A stretch of DNA of 64,000 nucleotides, taken from contig NZ_JAFJSY010000009.1 in assembly GCF_019857225.1 (NCBI RefSeq), positions 1 to 64,000 of the forward strand, given 5' to 3'. Under the pieces are notes generated by a model, which did not search any database, was not told the origin of the DNA, and was given only the letters and a program-made list of their open reading frames with translations. The DNA comes from Streptomyces plumbidurans. GTDB taxonomy: Bacteria > Actinomycetota > Actinomycetes > Streptomycetales > Streptomycetaceae. A program made the translations under genes and the position numbers. Of this stretch, positions 8,484 through 16,827 are shown one piece after another; position 1 is the first letter of the stretch; the number at the start of each line of letters is the position of its first letter.

Positions 8484-8871
8484 GGGGCCGGAACACCGGC
8501 ACCCCGTCCCGGAACGCGACCTCCAGCTCCATCCCGCCCTGCAGGCCGCTTCCCTTTGTCTGCACGATCTCCGTCATCATCCGCGGCCCCTCCGCGAGGT
8601 CGACCACGGCGGCGACGTACGGCGTCCGCTCCCCGAAGGGCGGCAGATCGTTGCGGTGGACCACGGACCAGGTGTAGAGCACGGCCCGGCCGCTCGCCGG
8701 CTCCCACGCGACGTCCTCGCTCCAGCAGTACGGGCAGAACTCCCGCGGGTAGTGATGGGCCCGCCCGCACGCCCCGCACCGGCGGATCAGCAGTCGGCCC
8801 CCGGCCGCCGCGTCCCAGTACGTCCGCGTGAAGTCGTCCGCCTCCGGCAGGTCGAACCGGGGAGCGCTCAT
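8476..8871 (-). CDS. Zn-ribbon OB-fold protein (DUF35/ChsH2-like)
   Basis: 131 residues. The Zn ribbon is RRCGACGRAHHYPREFCPYC (about residues 30-49, CxxC...CxxC). An OB-fold acyl-CoA-associated domain follows (GRAVLYTWSVVHR...). In actinobacteria these partner thiolase-fold aldolases or MaoC-like hydratases in side-chain degradation of steroids. Here it probably partners the Cys-less thiolase at 4048-5217. Its ATG overlaps the stop of the doxX gene by ATGA, so the two are co-translated. Confidence 0.88.
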   Translation of the reverse strand: MSAPRFDLPEADDFTRTYWDAAAGGRLLIRRCGACGRAHHYPREFCPYCWSEDVAWEPASGRAVLYTWSVVHRNDLPPFGERTPYVAAVVDLAEGPRMMTEIVQTKGSGLQGGMELEVAFRDGVPVFRPRE

Positions 8872-9320
8872 CCGAACCACCCCAGCGCACCGTCCAGCGA
8901 CCAGCTCTGCCACGACATCCCGAACAGCCCGACCAGCGACATCAGCGCCATCATCGAGTTCTGCCCCTGCTCGGCCACCTCGTGGATCATGAGCGTGAAG
9001 TACAGGACGTTCAGCAGCAGTCCGCCCACCAGCGCGACCGGCGTCAGGAACCCGGCGACCAGCCCGAGCCCGATCGCCAGCTCCGCGTAGACCACGACAT
9101 ACGCCATCGTGCGCGGCCGCGGCGCCACCACGACCTCGAAGCCGGACCGCACGGCGTTCCACCGGTGCTTCGCCGCGACCGACGCCGCCCACACGATCCC
9201 GGTCCCCCGCTCGAACCACGCCTTGCGATCCTTGTGCCGCCAGCTCTCCAGCCACCACAACCCAAGCCCGATACGCAGCACGGCCACCCACTCGGCACCA
9301 CTGAGCCAGATCGAGTCCAT
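8868..9320 (-). CDS. DoxX-family membrane protein
   Basis: 150 residues with about four hydrophobic segments (near residues 10-25, 70-92, 95-112 and 123-140), matching the DoxX/SURF4 fold. No clear ribosome site is visible before the ATG. Instead the 19-bp palindrome at 9323-9341 ends 3 bp upstream of the start codon, which suggests a leaderless mRNA under direct repression. It is the first gene of a run with the Zn-ribbon OB-fold and GNAT genes. A role in quinone- or redox-linked oxidation is possible but unproven. Confidence 0.82.
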   Translation of the reverse strand: MDSIWLSGAEWVAVLRIGLGLWWLESWRHKDRKAWFERGTGIVWAASVAAKHRWNAVRSGFEVVVAPRPRTMAYVVVYAELAIGLGLVAGFLTPVALVGGLLLNVLYFTLMIHEVAEQGQNSMMALMSLVGLFGMSWQSWSLDGALGWFG

Positions 9321-9322
9321 AA

Positions 9323-9341
9323 ATCTGACGGTACGTCAGAT
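9323..9341. promoter_or_regulatory. Palindromic operator, site 2 (best copy)
   Basis: ATCTGACG-GTA-CGTCAGAT is a perfect 8+3+8 palindrome abutting the doxX start codon. It sets the consensus for the window-wide motif. Confidence 0.75.
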
Positions 9342-9408
9342 CCAACAATCCCGGAACCCCACGGACTCGCTGGCCGCTGAGCCACGCGGCATCCACGCCG
9401 GCCCCCGG

Positions 9409-9712
9409 ACGCGGGGCCTGCAGCGGTTCCCCGGCGGGCCCTACCGCGATCGCCGAGCGCGGCTCACCGTGACCGCCGGGCGCGGCCCGCCGCGATCACC
9501 CGGGTGCGGCCCGCCGGGAAGCCCGGGCGCAGGCCGCCGGGAAGCCCGGACACACGCCCCCCACGCCCCCGGGCGCGGCTCACCGTAAATCCCAGGCGCG
9601 ACGCGCCACGATCCCGCGGTGCAGGCGACGCCCCCCGGGACGCAACCCACCACGACCCACGGCACGACCCACCGCGAATCCCAGGCATGACCGGGACGCG
9701 GCCCCCCGCACC
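9409..9712. repeat. Degenerate 23-bp tandem repeat array
   Basis: The gap 9345-9864 holds no gene. Most of it is about 12 imperfect units of 21-24 bp that begin CGCGGCCC(A/G)CCG and end in a CCCGGG-like tail. Units drift strongly, so this is an old minisatellite. It lies between the divergent doxX operon and an FAD oxidoreductase. Confidence 0.6.
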
Positions 9713-9864
9713 CCCCGCGCACAACCCACCCACCCCCAGACCCCCACAACCAAGTGGCCTACGTCACAAGCCCCACCCACTCCTCCTACACACGTGATCA
9801 ATCCGAAACCAATTCCGGGCTTGACCGAGACCCATCAACCTGGTGCGTGATTACGCTCGCGAAC

Positions 9865-11052
9865 ATGGCCGACTCCACACCGTCCGCAAGACCCTCGGGG
9901 CGCCCCGTCTACGTCATCGGCGGCGGCCCCGGTGGGCTCGCTGTCGCGCAGGCGCTGCGGGCCCGGCGCATACGTGCCGTCGTCCTGGAGAAGGCCGACC
10001 GGGTCGGATCGGCCTGGCGGGGGCACTACGACCGCCTTCACCTGCACACGACCCGCCGCCTGTCCGCTCTCCCCGGTCTGCCGATGCCGCGTCGTTTCGG
10101 GCGCTGGGTGGCCCGGGACGACGTGGTGCGGTACCTGGAGAAGTACGCCGAGGTGCACGAGCTGGAGATCGTCACCGGCGTCGAGGTCTCGCGCGTCGAG
10201 CCGACCCCCGACGGCCCCGGCTGGCTGCTGCACGCCACCGGGGGCCGGGAGCTGACCGGCGCAGCCGTCGTCGTGGCCACCGGCCACAACCACACCCCGT
10301 ACATCCCGGACTGGCCCGGCCTGGGCACCTACGGCGGCGAGTTCCTGCACGCCGGCCAGTACCGCAACGCGACCCCCTACGCCGGTCGCGACATCCTCGT
10401 CGTCGGCGCCGGCAACACCGGTGCGGAGATCGCCGTCGACCTGGTGGAGGGCGGCGCCTCGCGGGTCCGGCTGGCGGTGCGGACGGTGCCGCACATCGTG
10501 CGCAGGTCCACCGCGGGATGGCCCGCGCAGCGCACCAGCATCCTGGTGCGGCGGCTGCCGGTGCACCTGGTCGACCGGCTCGCCCGGCCCGTGGCGAAGC
10601 TCAGCGTGCCGGACCTGTCGGCCCATGGGTTGCCGCGCCCCGACACCGGCCTGTACAGCCGGGTCAAGCAAGGGTCGATCCCGGTACTCGACGTCGGCCT
10701 CATCGACGCCGTGCGCGAGGGCCGCATCGAGATCGTGGCCGCCGTCGACGGCTTCGAGGACGGCAAGGTGATCCTCGCCGACAGCAGCCGTATCTCGCCG
10801 GACGCCGTCATCGCCGCCACCGGATACGTCCGCGGGCTCGAAGGCCTCGTCGGCCATCTCGGCGTACTGGACGACCGCGGCAGACCCGTCGTCCAGGGCG
10901 CCCACACCCCGGCGGACGCCCCCGGCCTGTACTTCCAGGGCTACACCAACCCCATCAGCGGCAATCTCCGCGAGATGGCGATCGACGCCGAGAAGATCGC
11001 GAAGTCCGTCGTGAAGAACGGCCGCGACACTCTGTCCCGGCTGCCCGGGTGA
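9865..11052 (+). CDS. FAD/NAD(P)-dependent flavin monooxygenase-like oxidoreductase
   Basis: About 395 residues from the ATG at 9865. It has two dinucleotide-binding motifs: GGGPGGLAVAQAL near the N-terminus for FAD, and VVGAGNTGAEIAVDL around residue 178 for NADPH. Between them lies VVVATGHNHTPYIPDWPG, the ATG motif of flavin-containing monooxygenases and YUC/CzcO-like proteins. It would hydroxylate or oxygenate a nucleophilic or ketone substrate. No good ribosome site is seen and the start may be leaderless. A TTGACC hexamer at 9821-9826 is a possible -35. The in-frame ATG at 9754 lies in repeat-derived sequence and is unlikely. Confidence 0.87.
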   Translation: MADSTPSARPSGRPVYVIGGGPGGLAVAQALRARRIRAVVLEKADRVGSAWRGHYDRLHLHTTRRLSALPGLPMPRRFGRWVARDDVVRYLEKYAEVHELEIVTGVEVSRVEPTPDGPGWLLHATGGRELTGAAVVVATGHNHTPYIPDWPGLGTYGGEFLHAGQYRNATPYAGRDILVVGAGNTGAEIAVDLVEGGASRVRLAVRTVPHIVRRSTAGWPAQRTSILVRRLPVHLVDRLARPVAKLSVPDLSAHGLPRPDTGLYSRVKQGSIPVLDVGLIDAVREGRIEIVAAVDGFEDGKVILADSSRISPDAVIAATGYVRGLEGLVGHLGVLDDRGRPVVQGAHTPADAPGLYFQGYTNPISGNLREMAIDAEKIAKSVVKNGRDTLSRLPG

Positions 11053-11228
11053 CGTAGAGCCTCTCGACGCCTCGCGCTCGCAGGGAGAAACCCTCAACGC
11101 CGCACAGCAGGACTCCCGTTGCTCAAGGGCCAGATGCGACGGGAGCGTTGAAGCGTGCCGCCTTCGGGGCCAGAATCTGAACACTGCTCACTTTCTGGCT
11201 CCACACTCTCTCCATACGGAGGATGCAC

Positions 11229-12737
11229 GTGGCACGCGAAAGACAGCACAACCCCCTTGGCCTCTCCCGGCGTTCCCTGCTCGGCGGCGCCGCCGCGACC
11301 GCGGGCGCCGTCACCCTCGCCGGCACCGCGGCGGCCCCGGCGTCCGCCGCGGCGAGCACACGGACCGTGGACGTCGCGATCGTCGGCGGCGGGCTCGCCG
11401 GACTGACGGCGGCCCGCGACCTGGTGGCCGGCGGAAAGACCGTCGCCGTCCTCGAGGCCCGCGACCGGGTCGGCGGCCGGGTCGTCAACCTGCCCCTCGC
11501 GAACGGCGGCGTCACCGAGGGCGGCGGCGAGTTCATCGGCCCCACCCAGGACCGCATCAAGGCCCTCGCCGACTCGCTGGGCGTGGCCACCTTCACGACG
11601 TACAACACCGGCAAGAACCTCCTCTACAAGGACGGCACGAGGACCCCGTACGCCACCGACGGCGTCCTCGGCTCGGTGCCGCCGATCGACGCGGCCGGTC
11701 TCGCCAACGCGGCGATCGTGCAGGCATCCCTCGACGACATGGCCAAGCAGATCCCGCTGGACGCGCCCTGGACCGCGCCGAAGGCCGCCGAGTGGGACAA
11801 GCAGACCTTCGAGAGCTGGCTGAACGCCAACGCGGTCGTGCCCTCGGCCAAGTTCCTGCTGGACGTGGCCTGCACGTCGATCTTCTCGGCCCAGCCCCGC
11901 GAACTCTCCCTGCTCTTCGTCCTGTTCTACATCGCCGCCGCGGGCAACGAGTCCAACGTCGGCACCCTGGAACGCCTCACCGACACCGCGAACGGCGCCC
12001 AGGAGTCCCGCTTCGTCGGCGGCTCCCAGCAGGTGCCGATCAAGCTGGCCGCCACGCTCGGCAGCCGCGTGGTGCTGAGCGCGCCGGTGCGGTCGATCGT
12101 GCGGTCGGGGAGCGGCTACGTGGTGACGGCCGACGGCATCACGGTGAAGGCGAGGAAGGTCGTCGTCGCCGTACCGCCGCCGCTCGCGGCCCGGATCACC
12201 TACGACCCCCTTCTCCCGGCCGCCCGCGACCAGTTGAGCCAGCGGCTGCCGATGGGCTCGATCGGCAAGGCGATCGCCGTCTACGACAGCCCCTTCTGGC
12301 GCGCCGACGGCCTCAACGGCCAGGTCGTCAGCGACTCCGGCGTGGTCCGCTCGACCTTCGACAACTCGCCGCCGGACGCCTCCTACGGCGCCCTGATGGG
12401 CTTCATCGAGGCGGACAAGATGCGGGAGTACGACGCGGCGGGCATCGACGAGGTGAAGGCCGCGGTCCTCAAGGACTACGCGAACTACTTCGGCGACAAG
12501 GCCAAGTCCCCCACCTCCTTCGTCCTGCAGCGCTGGGACAACGAGGGCTTCTCCCGCGGCGGCCCGGTCGCCTACGCCCCTCCCGGCGTCCTGACCGAGT
12601 ACGGCGCCGCCCTGCGCGAGCCGGCCGGCGGCATCCACTGGGCCGGCACCGAGACCTCCACGCACTGGAACGGCTTCATGGACGGAGCCGTGCGCTCGGG
12701 CGAGCGGGTGGCCAAGGAGGTGCTGGCGGCGCTGTAG
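11229..12737 (+). CDS. Tat-exported flavin monoamine oxidase
   Basis: About 502 residues from the GTG at 11229, which sits six bases after GGAGG; the ATG at 11223 overlaps that ribosome site and is unlikely. The N-terminus is a twin-arginine signal (LSRRSLLGGAAATAG, then AAPASAAA as cleavage region). The FAD motif VDVAIVGGGLAGLTAARDL and ARDRVGGRV follow, and the C-terminal end has GGIHWAGTETSTHWNGFMDGA, the second FAD-contact region of amine oxidases. It would oxidatively deaminate an amine outside the membrane. The family is flavin-containing amine oxidase (PF01593); the natural substrate is unknown. Confidence 0.9.
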   Translation: MARERQHNPLGLSRRSLLGGAAATAGAVTLAGTAAAPASAAASTRTVDVAIVGGGLAGLTAARDLVAGGKTVAVLEARDRVGGRVVNLPLANGGVTEGGGEFIGPTQDRIKALADSLGVATFTTYNTGKNLLYKDGTRTPYATDGVLGSVPPIDAAGLANAAIVQASLDDMAKQIPLDAPWTAPKAAEWDKQTFESWLNANAVVPSAKFLLDVACTSIFSAQPRELSLLFVLFYIAAAGNESNVGTLERLTDTANGAQESRFVGGSQQVPIKLAATLGSRVVLSAPVRSIVRSGSGYVVTADGITVKARKVVVAVPPPLAARITYDPLLPAARDQLSQRLPMGSIGKAIAVYDSPFWRADGLNGQVVSDSGVVRSTFDNSPPDASYGALMGFIEADKMREYDAAGIDEVKAAVLKDYANYFGDKAKSPTSFVLQRWDNEGFSRGGPVAYAPPGVLTEYGAALREPAGGIHWAGTETSTHWNGFMDGAVRSGERVAKEVLAAL

Positions 12738-12799
12738 GGCGTGGCGGTCCACAAGCTTTGAGGTCCGAGCAGTTCCTGACATCGCGTCAGTTCAGTAAT

Positions 12800-12814
12800 C
12801 TGACAGTGCGTCAG
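12800..12814. promoter_or_regulatory. Palindromic operator, site 3
   Basis: CTGACA-GTG-CGTCAG has one mismatch to the consensus. Extra GCGTCAG half-sites lie at about 12784-12790 and 12823-12829. The site is 48 bp upstream of the NDP-forming acyl-CoA synthetase gene. Confidence 0.6.
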
Positions 12815-12861
12815 TTACTGGCGCGTCAGTCATTCGCTGTCACACAGGAGCGGGCGGACCG

Positions 12862-15087
12862 ATGCTTGGATCAACCCACGGCACCCTCACCACCGACTCC
12901 CGCCGGGCCCGGGTCATCGCGTGCGGCGAGCAACCCGGGCCCGCCGTCCACGGCAGGCCGGCGGACGTCGACGACCTCGACGTCGGCGGCCGGCCGCTGT
13001 ATGCCGGCGTACCCGACCTGGACCGTTTCTTCCGCCCCGAGTCCGTCGCCGTGATCGGCGCCTCGGACGCCGAGGGGCGGCCCCACACCGGTATCACCCG
13101 GCAGCTGGTGGCCTGGGCCGAGCGGGTCGGGGCGCGGCTGCACCCGGTCCACCCCAGCCGCCCGTCCGTCTTCGGCATACCCTGCTCCCCCACGGTCGCC
13201 GACCTGCCCGAACAGGTCGACCTCGCCGTCCTGCTGCTCGCCGACCCGCTGCCGGTCCTCGAAGAACTGGCCGAGGCCAAGGTGAAGTTCGCGGTCGTCT
13301 TCGCGTCCGGCTTCGCCGAGACCGGCGCCGAGGGAGCGGTCGCGCAGACGCGGCTCGCCGCCACGGTGGCCCGCTCCGGGATGCGGCTGCTCGGGCCCAA
13401 CACCAACCTCAACGCCTTCGAGCACTTCCGCGACGACCTCGACGGACCGGCCATCGCGCTCATCACCCAGTCCGGGCACCAGGGCCGTCCCGTCTTCGCC
13501 CTCCAGGAACTCGGCATCCGCCTCTCCCACTGGGCGCCCACCGGCAACGAGGCCGACCTGGAGAGCGCCGACTTCATCTCCTACTTCGCCGAGCAGCCCG
13601 AGGTCGGTGCGATCGCCTGCTACGTCGAGGGGCTCAAGGACGGCCGCTCGTTCCTGCTCGCCGCCGACCGGGCCGCCCGCCGAGGCGTGCCGGTAGTCGC
13701 CGTCAAGGTGGGCCGCACCGAGGCCGGCGCCCGCACGGCCGCCTCGCACACCGGGAAGTTGACCGGCGCGGACACGGTGGTGGACGCGGCGCTGCGGCAG
13801 TTCGGCGTGATCCGGGTGGACGGGCTCGACGAACTCCAGGACACCGCCGCCCTGTTGGCCCGCGCCCGCCCGCCGCGCGCCGAGGGCGTCGTCGTCTACT
13901 CCATCTCGGGCGGCACGGGCGCGCACTTCGCCGACCTCGCGACCGAGGCGGGGCTGCGGCTGCCCGCGCTGACCGAGGCGAAGCAGGCTCAGCTGCACCA
14001 GTGGATCCCCGAGTACCTGAACGTGGCCAACCCGGTCGACAACGGCGGGCACCCGGTGGGCGACGAGCGCGGCCGGAAGATCATCGACGCTATCCTCGAC
14101 GACCCCGAGGTGGGGGTCCTGATCTGCCCGATCACCGGCCCCTTCCCGCCCCTCAGCGACCGTCTCGTCAAGGACCTGGTGGAGGCGGCCGAGCGTACGG
14201 ACAAGCTGGTCTGCGTGGTGTGGGGATCGCCGGTGGGCACCGAACCGGCGTACCGCGACGTCCTGTTGGGCTCCTCGCGGGTGGCCACCTTCCGCACGGT
14301 CGCGAACTGCATCACCGCCGTCCGCGCCTACCTCGACCACCACCGCTTCGTCAGCGGCTACCGCTCCCCCTTCGACGAGGCCCCCCGCACCACCTCGCCC
14401 TCCTTCCGCAAGGCGCAGGCCCTGATGAGCCCGGGCCGCCAGCTCAGCGAGCACGCGGCGAAACAACTGCTGCGGGCCTACGGCATCCGTGTCCCGCGCG
14501 AGCAGCTGGTCACCAGCGCCGCCGCGGCCGTACGCGCGGCGAGCCTGGTGGGCTACCCCGTGGTGATGAAGGCGTCCGGCGCGCAGATCGCCCACAAGAC
14601 CGAACTGGGGCTGGTGAAGATCGGCCTCACCTCCGCGAGCCAGGTCCGCGACGCCTACCGCGAGTTGACGGACATCGCCCGCTACGAAGGGGTGTCGTTG
14701 GACGGCGTCCTGGTCTGCCAGATGGTCGAGCGGGGCGTGGAGATGGTCGTCGGCGTGACGCACGACGCCCTGTTCGGGCCGACGGTCACGGTCGGACTCG
14801 GCGGGGTGCTGGTGGAGGTGCTGCACGACGTCGCCGTACGCGTACCACCCTTCGGCGAGGAACAGGCCCGGGACATGCTCGGCGACCTGCGCGGGCGGGC
14901 CCTGCTGGACGGGGTACGGGGACGGCCACCGGCCGACCTCGACGCCCTCGTCGAGGTCGTACTGCGGGTGCAGCGGATGGCGGTGGAACTCGGGGACGAC
15001 CTCGCGGAGCTGGACATCAACCCGCTGATGGTGCTGCCCCAGGGGCAAGGGGCGGTGGCGCTGGATGCGTTGGCGGTGTGCCGCTGA
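12862..15087 (+). CDS. Acyl-CoA synthetase, NDP-forming (fused alpha-beta)
   Basis: 741 residues joining the acetate-CoA ligase (ADP-forming) alpha and beta parts. First comes a CoA-binding domain (VAVIGASDAEGRPHTG), then succinyl-CoA-ligase-like domains with the phosphohistidine motif SHTGKLTGAD (His about 300). An ATP-grasp domain near the C-terminus has VVMKASGAQIAHKTELGLVKIG and ends with ELDINPLMV. It would make or hydrolyse an acyl-CoA with ATP/ADP. An operator copy is upstream. The enoyl-CoA hydratase gene follows, with its first possible ATG overlapping this stop (TGATG). Confidence 0.92.
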   Translation: MLGSTHGTLTTDSRRARVIACGEQPGPAVHGRPADVDDLDVGGRPLYAGVPDLDRFFRPESVAVIGASDAEGRPHTGITRQLVAWAERVGARLHPVHPSRPSVFGIPCSPTVADLPEQVDLAVLLLADPLPVLEELAEAKVKFAVVFASGFAETGAEGAVAQTRLAATVARSGMRLLGPNTNLNAFEHFRDDLDGPAIALITQSGHQGRPVFALQELGIRLSHWAPTGNEADLESADFISYFAEQPEVGAIACYVEGLKDGRSFLLAADRAARRGVPVVAVKVGRTEAGARTAASHTGKLTGADTVVDAALRQFGVIRVDGLDELQDTAALLARARPPRAEGVVVYSISGGTGAHFADLATEAGLRLPALTEAKQAQLHQWIPEYLNVANPVDNGGHPVGDERGRKIIDAILDDPEVGVLICPITGPFPPLSDRLVKDLVEAAERTDKLVCVVWGSPVGTEPAYRDVLLGSSRVATFRTVANCITAVRAYLDHHRFVSGYRSPFDEAPRTTSPSFRKAQALMSPGRQLSEHAAKQLLRAYGIRVPREQLVTSAAAAVRAASLVGYPVVMKASGAQIAHKTELGLVKIGLTSASQVRDAYRELTDIARYEGVSLDGVLVCQMVERGVEMVVGVTHDALFGPTVTVGLGGVLVEVLHDVAVRVPPFGEEQARDMLGDLRGRALLDGVRGRPPADLDALVEVVLRVQRMAVELGDDLAELDINPLMVLPQGQGAVALDALAVCR

Positions 15088-15104
15088 TGGGGGAGGTGGG
15101 GGAG

Positions 15105-15905
15105 ATGAAGGAGAACGGGGTCGACTGGGTACTGCACGAGACGTCCGGCCAGGTCTCGTACATCACGCTCAACCGGCCGGAAGCCCTGAACGCCCTCACT
15201 CCGGGGCAGCGAGATCGCATCATCGAGCTGCTCGCGGCCGCCTCGGCCGACCCGGACGTACGGGCGGTGGTCCTCACGGGGACCGGCCGGGGGTTCTGTG
15301 CGGGGGCGGATCTGCGGGGTGGTTCGAGTAAGGGTGCGCGGGTTGCGGGCGATGTGGCCCGCACCCTGCGCCTCGGCGCGCAACGCCTGATCGCGGCGGT
15401 CCTCGACTGCGAGAAACCGGTACTGGCCGCCGTGAACGGCACGGCGGCGGGCCTGGGCGCCCATCTGGCGCTCGCCTGCGACCTCGTACTGGCCGCGGAG
15501 TCGGCGCGCTTCATCGAGGTGTTCGTACGGCGCGGTCTGGTGCCGGACGGCGGCGGGGCCTACCTCCTGCCCCGCTTGGTCGGCCCGCAGAAGGCCAAGG
15601 AGCTGATGTTCTTCGGCGACGCGCTCCCGGCCGTCGACGCCGAACGCCTCGGCCTGGTCAACCGGGTCGTCGCGGACGGGGAGTTGGACAAGACGGCCCG
15701 CGAATGGGCCGCGCGACTGGCGGCCGGACCCACCCGCGCCCTGGCCCTCACCAAGCAACTTGTCAACGCCTCACTCGACGCCGACCGCGCCACCGCGTTC
15801 GCCGCGGAGGCAGCAGCGCAGGAGATCAATATGACGACGGAGGACGCACAGGAGGGCGTACGCAGCTTCGTACGGCGCACCACGCCCAAGTACAGAGGCC
15901 GTTGA
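15105..15905 (+). CDS. Enoyl-CoA hydratase/isomerase family protein
   Basis: 266 residues from the ATG at 15105, which has GGGAGG eight bases upstream; the ATG at 15087 overlaps the preceding stop and is the alternative. The crotonase fold is clear: LTGTGRGFCAGADLRGG (oxyanion-hole loop), AAVNGTAAGLGAHLALACDLVLAA, and RRGLVPDGGGAYLLPRLVG with an acidic residue at the catalytic Glu region (Asp in PDGGG). It would hydrate or isomerise a 2-enoyl-CoA. It is transcribed with the NDP-forming acyl-CoA synthetase. Confidence 0.92.
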   Translation: MKENGVDWVLHETSGQVSYITLNRPEALNALTPGQRDRIIELLAAASADPDVRAVVLTGTGRGFCAGADLRGGSSKGARVAGDVARTLRLGAQRLIAAVLDCEKPVLAAVNGTAAGLGAHLALACDLVLAAESARFIEVFVRRGLVPDGGGAYLLPRLVGPQKAKELMFFGDALPAVDAERLGLVNRVVADGELDKTAREWAARLAAGPTRALALTKQLVNASLDADRATAFAAEAAAQEINMTTEDAQEGVRSFVRRTTPKYRGR

Positions 15906-15926
15906 CTGTCGATCCTCCCTTCCCAT

Positions 15927-15941
15927 CTGACGTGCCGTCAG
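15927..15941. promoter_or_regulatory. Palindromic operator, site 4
   Basis: CTGACG-TGC-CGTCAG is a perfect palindrome ending only 5 bp before the flavin reductase ATG at 15947. It lies just downstream of the enoyl-CoA hydratase stop. Confidence 0.7.
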
Positions 15942-15946
15942 CTTCA

Positions 15947-16555
15947 ATGGATGCCGTGATGGGACACGCAGGAGCGGCAGCAGCCGCCGTCCGCTACCTC
16001 AGGTCGACCGGGACCCCGAGCCCCGTGGAGGCGCTCCCGCGCCCGGAGCTGCGATGCGTGGGCGAGGACGAACGGGCACCGGTCGACCAGACGGAGTTCC
16101 GCCGTGTGCTGGGAAGTTTCGCCACAGGCGTCACGGTCATCACGGCCCCGGGCACCCCCGGCGAGGAAGCCCCCGCCGGCTTCGCCTGCCAGTCCTTCTC
16201 CTCCCTTTCCCTCGACCCACCCCTGATCGCCTTCATGGTCGGCCGCACCTCGACAACCTGGCCCCGCATAGCCCGAGCAGGCGCCTTCTGCGTCAACATC
16301 CTCGCCACCGACCAGGGCGACCTGTGCCGCGCCTTCGCGGTCAGCGGCGCGGACAAGTTCGCGGGGGTGCCGTACGACGCATCCCCGACCTCGGGCTCCC
16401 CCCGCCTGACAGGCACCCTCGCCTGGATCGACTGCACGATCCACGCGGTGCACACGGGAGGCGACCACCTGATCGTGGTGGGCCGAGTGAACGCACTGGG
16501 CACGGGCGCCGGGGGCGAGGCTCCCTTGCTGTTCCACAAGGGGCGCTTTCTGTAG
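15947..16555 (+). CDS. Flavin reductase family protein (HpaC/HsaB-like)
   Basis: About 202 residues with the flavin-reductase domain: FRRVLGSFATGVTVITA, GFACQSFSSLSLDPPLIAFMVGRTSTTWPRI, FCVNILATDQGDLCRAFA, and the C-terminal LLFHKGRF. It would supply reduced flavin to a two-component monooxygenase. No oxygenase partner is adjacent, so the partner is probably elsewhere. The start is uncertain: ATG 15947, GTG 15956 or ATG 15959 are all possible, and none has a ribosome site. The operator directly upstream again suggests a leaderless transcript. Confidence 0.88.
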   Translation: MDAVMGHAGAAAAAVRYLRSTGTPSPVEALPRPELRCVGEDERAPVDQTEFRRVLGSFATGVTVITAPGTPGEEAPAGFACQSFSSLSLDPPLIAFMVGRTSTTWPRIARAGAFCVNILATDQGDLCRAFAVSGADKFAGVPYDASPTSGSPRLTGTLAWIDCTIHAVHTGGDHLIVVGRVNALGTGAGGEAPLLFHKGRFL

Positions 16556-16590
16556 CCGGCAATCAGAAGCGCTTCCTCAGGGAGCGGAGG

Positions 16591-16623
16591 TTAGGACTGT
16601 ACTCCTTAGGAGTACAGTCCTAA
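16591..16623. promoter_or_regulatory. Perfect 15-bp inverted repeat upstream of the HigBA remnant
   Basis: Arms TTAGGACTGTACTCC (16591-16605) and its exact reverse complement (16609-16623) are separated by 3 bp. It sits just where a toxin-antitoxin promoter would be and is a likely HigA autoregulatory operator. It could also act as a terminator for the flavin reductase gene, though it lacks a T-run. Confidence 0.6.
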
Positions 16624-16635
16624 GACATTTCGGAC

Positions 16636-16824
16636 AGGAACTGTACGAGCTGTCGACGCCCGTTGGGTTTCGGCTCCGCCCTGCGTCCAGCCCTGCTCCC
16701 GCACATGCCGCGCTGCGCTTCCACCTCGATACCGACGCTGTGCGCATCACCTACGCAGGTCGACCGCGCCCGACGGGCCATGGTGCGCTGCGCCGAGGAA
16801 CAGCACACAGCGGACGAGGTGTAG
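16636..16824 (+). pseudogene. HigB-type toxin remnant (deleted and frameshifted)
   Basis: Two pieces in different frames look like a phage-derived Gp49/HigB toxin. The first (about 16705-16757) reads LRFHLDTDAVRITY, the central beta strand of the family. The second, ending at the TAG 16822-16824, reads VDRARRAMVRCAEEQHTADEV, the family's usual C-terminal helix. The segment normally between them (the RIxLLxxFRK strand) is absent, and the join near 16757 changes frame. The stop lies 3 bp before the antitoxin ATG, the normal higB-higA spacing. The family match is from memory of such proteins, not from a search. Confidence 0.6.
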
Positions 16825-16827
16825 GAC

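Noticed and set aside
11093..11152. Stem-loop between the flavin monooxygenase and amine oxidase genes (possible riboswitch)
   Set aside because: Two modest stems with one mismatch; more likely a terminator remnant, and nothing resembles a known riboswitch class.
12871..15048. 725-codon open frame on the minus strand opposite the acyl-CoA synthetase gene
   Set aside because: Arg/Gly/His/Val-rich translation with no family motif; it mirrors a real gene on the plus strand and is a GC-bias shadow.
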